Notes under the pieces: model-generated
What the model was told of the DNA's origin: nothing
Seen by the model: the letters and a program-made list of their open reading frames with translations, nothing else
Database searches by the model: none
Translations under genes and position numbers: made by a program
Assembly (NCBI GenBank): GCA_029335935.2
Contig: JARJMV020000122.1
Coordinates: 1 to 8,437, forward strand
DNA from: a bacterium
GTDB lineage: Bacteria > Armatimonadota > Fimbriimonadia > Fimbriimonadales > GBS-DC
Direction: 5' to 3'
Length of the DNA stretch: 8,437 bases
Part shown: positions 5,719 through 8,437 of the stretch, piece by piece
Layout of the letters: every line of letters starts with the position of its first letter
How positions within the stretch are numbered: the first letter of the stretch is position 1

Positions 5719-6764
5719 AGTTCTTTCACCCCCTCGGTGATGGCTTCTGCGATTTGGTGGAGCGGCGCGACGCGCTTGACGCACCCGGTTTGAATAGCGG
5801 CGCGTGGCATGCCGAACACGACGCATGTGCTTTCATCTTCGGCGATGGTGTAGGCGCCTTTGGCGTGTAGCGTGCGTAGCCCTGCCGCACCGTCACTGCC
5901 CATCCCCGTCAGGATGGCGACCACAATTGCGCCCTGATAGTTCTGGGCAATCGAGAGCAGGGCGACATCGACGGCAGGGCGCACTCCGTGGACAGGCGGG
6001 TCTTGGGTCAGCGTGAGTTTGCCGCCGCGCTCCACTTTGAGGTGCTTGCCGCCCTGCGCTAAGTAGGCGACGCCAGGTTGCAGTACTTCGCCGCCTTGCG
6101 CCTCGCGCACCGTGAACGCGCTACTGCGGTCTAACCGCTCCGCTAACGAGCGCGTGAACCCCTCGGGCATGTGTTGGATGAGCAACACTTTCGCGTGTAA
6201 TCCGAGCGGGAGGTTGCTCATCACCACATTCAGCGCGCGCGGACCGCCTGTGGATGCGCCGATGACCACCAGCGGCGCGTCTTGAGTGGGTCGCCCAACA
6301 AGCGGGCTGGGCTTGGGCGGCGCAGGCATCGGACTAACCGCCGCTGTCGGTGTCGCCGAGAGACGCGCTTTGGCGATTGCCTTCACCTTCTCGATAATCT
6401 GCGACGAGATTTTGTAGATATCCAGCGAGATGGAGCCTGACGGCTTCGCCACGAAGTCCACCGCGCCCAAGTCCAGACACTTCAGCGTGACTTCCGCGCC
6501 TTCGGTGGTGAGGCTGCTCAGCATTAGCACGGGCGTCGGCTGCTCCTGCATCAGTTTTTGGAGCATCGTGACGCCATCCATCACGGGCATCTCCACATCG
6601 AGCGTGATGACATCGGGTTTGAGCTGACGCGCCATAGTCAGCCCCTCTTGCCCGTTGCGCGCAGCGCCCACCACTTCAATCGCGGCGTCCTGATTGAGCA
6701 GATCGCTGATCATTCGCCGCATAAACATCGAGTCGTCCACCACCAACACTCGGATCTTGCTCAT
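5694..6764 (-). CDS. cheB: Chemotaxis methylesterase/glutamine deamidase CheB
   Basis: Two-domain response regulator that hydrolyses receptor glutamate methyl esters and deamidates receptor glutamines when phosphorylated by CheA. The 356-aa length is normal. The receiver domain (1 to about 125) has Asp10-Asp11, phospho-acceptor Asp56 in TLDVEMPVMDG (54-64) and Lys107. A Pro-rich linker (about 137-160) joins it to the catalytic domain (about 162-350), which carries the full triad: Ser171 in GASTGG (169-174), His198 in QHMP (197-200), and Asp291 in GMGSDGA (287-293). ATG 6764 is preceded by AGGAGGT (6771-6777) six bases upstream, whose first A is the last base of the cheD stop. It lies 12 bp after cheD and overlaps cheR by 25 bp. 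Confidence 0.96.
   Translation of the reverse strand: MSKIRVLVVDDSMFMRRMISDLLNQDAAIEVVGAARNGQEGLTMARQLKPDVITLDVEMPVMDGVTMLQKLMQEQPTPVLMLSSLTTEGAEVTLKCLDLGAVDFVAKPSGSISLDIYKISSQIIEKVKAIAKARLSATPTAAVSPMPAPPKPSPLVGRPTQDAPLVVIGASTGGPRALNVVMSNLPLGLHAKVLLIQHMPEGFTRSLAERLDRSSAFTVREAQGGEVLQPGVAYLAQGGKHLKVERGGKLTLTQDPPVHGVRPAVDVALLSIAQNYQGAIVVAILTGMGSDGAAGLRTLHAKGAYTIAEDESTCVVFGMPRAAIQTGCVKRVAPLHQIAEAITEGVKELCSKSQAA
5726..5735 (-). promoter_or_regulatory. Strong ribosome binding site that fixes the cheR start
   Basis: GAGGGGGTGA matches the complement of the 16S rRNA tail except for one base and ends seven bases before ATG 5718. It lies within the last codons of cheB. It rules against the open upstream extension of the cheR frame to 5826. 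Confidence 0.75.
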
Positions 6765-6776
6765 GATTGAACCTCC

Positions 6777-7301
6777 TCAGGCGGCTCTGCGCTGGATGCC
6801 CAACGCCGCCGCCAAATCTCGCTCGATAGCCGCCGCGCCGACTGCGCGCACCTTAATCCTGCCTGTGGCGACCTCGAACTCGAACGAGCTACCAGTTTTG
6901 CCGCGCGTGTGTTCGAACACCACATCGATACGCAGCGCGCACAACAGCCGATGGAGTGTTTCCACATTCCGCTCGCCGATTCGCAGGGCTTGGCTGCGGT
7001 TTTGGAACAGTTCGCCACCGCCGATGAGTATCGCACGCAGTCGGGAGGCGGTGGCGGGCGAGAGGTCCAGCATGCGCAGCAGCGTGGGCACTGCGGTGGT
7101 CGCGTATTTGCCTGGCAGGAGCTTTGCGTCTTGCTCGTGCGCTTCGGGCAGCATCACATGCGCCAACGCCGCCGCGTGCGTACGCGGGTCAAACAGGAGC
7201 GTGCCCACGCAGGAACCCAACCCGATACAGCCAATCACACCCGCCCCACGCGCCATCACTATCTCGCCCATGCCCGCCAACTGAACCTCTGCTCGCGTCA
7301 T
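6777..7301 (-). CDS. cheD: Chemoreceptor glutamine deamidase CheD
   Basis: Converts selected receptor glutamines to glutamate and, in systems with CheC, binds CheC and raises its phosphatase activity. The 174-aa product has the signature GLGSCVG (27-33) with nucleophile Cys31 and HVMLP (48-52) with His48; the 17-residue spacing equals that in Thermotoga CheD as I recall it (Cys27/His44). The residue six before the nucleophile, Thr in Thermotoga CheD, is Cys25 here. GKYATTAVP (64-72) and GGGELF (94-99) are also family-like. ATG 7301 has AAGGAG (7308-7313) six bases upstream, overlapping the cheC stop codon. It starts 11 bp after cheC, consistent with the CheC-CheD partnership. Confidence 0.95.
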   Translation of the reverse strand: MTRAEVQLAGMGEIVMARGAGVIGCIGLGSCVGTLLFDPRTHAAALAHVMLPEAHEQDAKLLPGKYATTAVPTLLRMLDLSPATASRLRAILIGGGELFQNRSQALRIGERNVETLHRLLCALRIDVVFEHTRGKTGSSFEFEVATGRIKVRAVGAAAIERDLAAALGIQRRAA

Positions 7302-7312
7302 CCACTGCTCCT

Positions 7313-7918
7313 TCAGATGCCTAACACGCTGAACAACTTCTCCAGATTGCCCGTCTCCGGCAGATACAAAAAGTAGCCCTTGAAATGGTGTTCAGCGGTC
7401 TTGAACGCTGTCTCGATGGCTAACAGTTCGCGTTGCCCATACATCGCTTCCACCATGACGGAGCTTAACACTGCCTGCGCCATGTCGGCAGCGAAGGCAG
7501 GCGGCTCCATCTGCAAGGTGAACCCCGTCATCTGGCTAATCGCCTGCAGATAGTTGCCCAGCATGATGTTGCTGACCTCGTTGATGACCGACCGATAGAG
7601 TTCATCGATATCCGATAGCTCGCTGGGCTGCATCTGAATAAGCATCTGCCACAGCACACATGCGCTTTCCCATGGGAATAGGAACGCGCCTTCGCCGGGC
7701 CATTCGCCGTTCACGCGCGAAACAGTGCCCACCACCACCGATTCGGGCGTCTCACACAGTTCAGGCAAGGTCGCTGTGTCGGTACGGTGGATTTGCGGCG
7801 CTTCCAGAGTAAATAACACGCCTGTCAGGTCGGACAGCGCAGTCACCGCGCCCCCTAACCCGATATTGCCTATCTCGCGCAGAGCATCCGTGCGTAAATC
7901 GCTCAGTGCAGTCATCAT
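7313..7918 (-). CDS. cheC: CheY-P phosphatase CheC (two-site class)
   Basis: CheY-P phosphatase that also acts as the binding partner of CheD. The 201-aa product has two active-site helices: DALREIGNIGLG (11-22) with Glu15 and Asn18, and INEVSNIMLG (112-121) with Glu114 and Asn117. Having both ExxN sites places it in the two-site class, unlike CheX. YLQAISQMTG after the second site is also typical. The start is the first of two adjacent ATGs (7918, or 7915), with AGGTGG at 7924-7929 five or eight bases upstream. The frame stays open to 8323, but the extension has no family resemblance and overlaps the divergent gene, so it was left out. CheC is the first gene of the six-gene chemotaxis operon. 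Confidence 0.94.
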   Translation of the reverse strand: MMTALSDLRTDALREIGNIGLGGAVTALSDLTGVLFTLEAPQIHRTDTATLPELCETPESVVVGTVSRVNGEWPGEGAFLFPWESACVLWQMLIQMQPSELSDIDELYRSVINEVSNIMLGNYLQAISQMTGFTLQMEPPAFAADMAQAVLSSVMVEAMYGQRELLAIETAFKTAEHHFKGYFLYLPETGNLEKLFSVLGI

Positions 7919-7966
7919 CGTTGCCACCTGCCAACTAATTCTTGCCACACTGCGCGCGAAGGGGTT

Positions 7967-7972
7967 ATTGTA
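7967..7972 (-). promoter_or_regulatory. Possible sigma-70 -10 element upstream of cheC
   Basis: TACAAT on the minus strand matches the TATAAT consensus at five of six positions and lies 48 bp upstream of the cheC ATG. No recognisable -35 hexamer stands 15-19 bp further upstream, so this is a weak call. Confidence 0.3.
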
Positions 7973-7989
7973 AGGATACGGGGTTTTTC

Positions 7990-8034
7990 GCCGAACGCCG
8001 CGAGAGCGGGTTCGGCAAGCCGACGAGTCGAACC
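7990..8034 (-). promoter_or_regulatory. Alternative hairpins between cheC and the asparaginase gene
   Basis: GCCGAAC (7990-7996) pairs perfectly with GTTCGGC (8010-8016). Inside lies a further perfect stem CCGC/GCGG (7998-8001, 8006-8009) with a four-base loop, giving an 11-bp hairpin with one bulged base. GGTTCG (8009-8014) can instead pair with CGAACC (8029-8034), so the two foldings exclude each other. On neither strand does a U-run follow, so it does not look like a terminator. It may be a leader structure for cheC or an operator shared by the two divergent genes. Confidence 0.4.
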
Positions 8035-8039
8035 GTCGG

Positions 8040-8066
8040 ACATCTGGCGTCGCGAGGTACACTTTA
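8040..8066 (-). promoter_or_regulatory. Possible sigma-28-like (flagellar) promoter for the che operon
   Basis: On the minus strand TAAAGTGT (8059-8066) matches the sigma-28 -35 consensus TAAAGTTT at seven of eight positions. After an 11-base spacer, the expected length, comes CCAGATGT (8040-8047), which matches GCCGATAA at only four of eight. A start near 8033 would give a leader of about 115 nt holding the alternative hairpins. The -10 match is poor, so the call is tentative. Confidence 0.25.
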
Positions 8067-8152
8067 CGGAGGCGTTTGGTGATTGATTCCCAATCGCAAC
8101 AAGCCACACAGATAGACACGCGCTCACGCAGGGCGAGCTTGGAGCAGATGTG

Positions 8153-8437
8153 ATGCAAACGCTTTTCGCAGCGACTTGGTGGTTCGGACGCATGGGCGTC
8201 GAGGCGGCGTATCGGCGTTGGCAAGAGTCGCAGTGGGACGATTCGGCGGCGCGGTTGCTGGACGCGGTGGTGGAGGGCGCGGCGTCGGTCGAGCGCGACC
8301 CGACAGTGCTCTCGGTGGGCCACGGCGGCTTGCCCAACCGCGAGGGCGAGGTGGAGCTGGATGCGGCAGTGATGGAGGGCGCGCAGCTCCGCGCGGGGGC
8401 GGTGGCAGGCGTGCGGGGCATTCTGCCTGTCGTCTAC
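8153..8437 (+). CDS. Glycosylasparaginase-family N-terminal-nucleophile hydrolase, 5' part
   Basis: The only plus-strand gene; the window ends after 95 codons, still in frame. The visible part matches the alpha-chain start of the asparaginase-2/aspartylglucosaminidase family: ATWWFG (7-12) corresponds to the TWxF motif whose Trp helps bind substrate; LDAVVEGAASVERDP (36-50) matches the DAVExGxxxVExDP region; SVGHGGLPN (54-62) and GEVELDAAVMEG (65-76) follow, then GAVAG (82-86). Such enzymes split asparagine or N-acetylglucosaminyl-asparagine after self-cleavage exposes a threonine nucleophile; that part lies beyond the edge, so activity and exact substrate cannot be judged. There is no signal peptide, suggesting a cytoplasmic enzyme. 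ATG 8153 has GGAG at 8141-8144, eight bases upstream. It diverges from cheC and has no evident link to chemotaxis. Confidence 0.88.
   Translation, partial: MQTLFAATWWFGRMGVEAAYRRWQESQWDDSAARLLDAVVEGAASVERDPTVLSVGHGGLPNREGEVELDAAVMEGAQLRAGAVAGVRGILPVVY

Noticed and set aside
5719..5826. Upstream extension of the cheR frame by 36 residues
   Set aside because: The extension is Arg-rich, lies wholly inside cheB in another frame, and the strong ribosome site at 5726-5735 points to ATG 5718.
7990..8016. Intrinsic terminator between the divergent genes
   Set aside because: The hairpin is not followed by a U-run on either strand; the T-run at 7984-7988 precedes it on the plus strand.
7919..8323. 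Upstream extension of the cheC frame
   Set aside because: It contains no CheC-like sequence, overlaps the divergent asparaginase gene, and a good ribosome site precedes ATG 7918.

Overview
The window is a dense, GC-rich bacterial chromosome segment. All of its genes but one lie on the minus strand. I see no rRNA, tRNA, insertion sequence or CRISPR array. The mix of a CheC/CheD/CheX chemotaxis branch (absent from E. coli, typical of Thermotogota, Firmicutes and several deep phyla), a CheY very like the Thermotoga type, an apparent outer-membrane beta-barrel and a periplasmic multihaem cytochrome points to a diderm, non-proteobacterial organism. Armatimonadota or a relative is my tentative guess; the sequence does not prove it.

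Layout from left to right. (1) 1-183: non-coding DNA with two families of paired imperfect palindromic repeats and a 7-bp hairpin just past the acyl-CoA dehydrogenase stop. (2) 184-3850: four minus-strand genes packed as one probable operon, read from 3850 downwards: a five-haem c-type cytochrome, a small exported beta-barrel-like protein (4-bp overlap), a DUF2752 membrane protein (short overlap) and an acyl-CoA dehydrogenase (18-bp gap). (3) 3851-4030: intergenic, with a 9-bp GC-rich hairpin behind the chemotaxis operon. (4) 4031-7918: a chemotaxis operon in the order cheC-cheD-cheB-cheR-cheY-cheX, with gaps of 11-15 bp or overlaps of 19-25 bp and near-consensus Shine-Dalgarno sites. (5) 7919-8152: divergent control region with hairpins and two promoter candidates. 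(6) 8153-8437: the 5' part of a plus-strand N-terminal-nucleophile asparaginase (glycosylasparaginase family), cut by the window edge.

How the genes work together. The six che genes cover adaptation and signal termination: CheR methylates and CheB demethylates or deamidates receptors, CheD deamidates receptors and partners CheC, and CheC and CheX dephosphorylate CheY-P. The kinase CheA, coupling protein CheW, receptors and flagellar genes are not in the window, so the cassette must serve parts encoded elsewhere. The cytochrome operon suggests an envelope redox function. Whether the acyl-CoA dehydrogenase belongs to that function or is only co-transcribed cannot be told from sequence.

Nothing here is a clear-cut new system. 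The points most worth checking are the cytochrome/barrel/DUF2752/dehydrogenase operon, the alternative hairpins ahead of cheC, a Cys in place of the expected catalytic Thr in CheD, and the palindromic repeats at the left edge.
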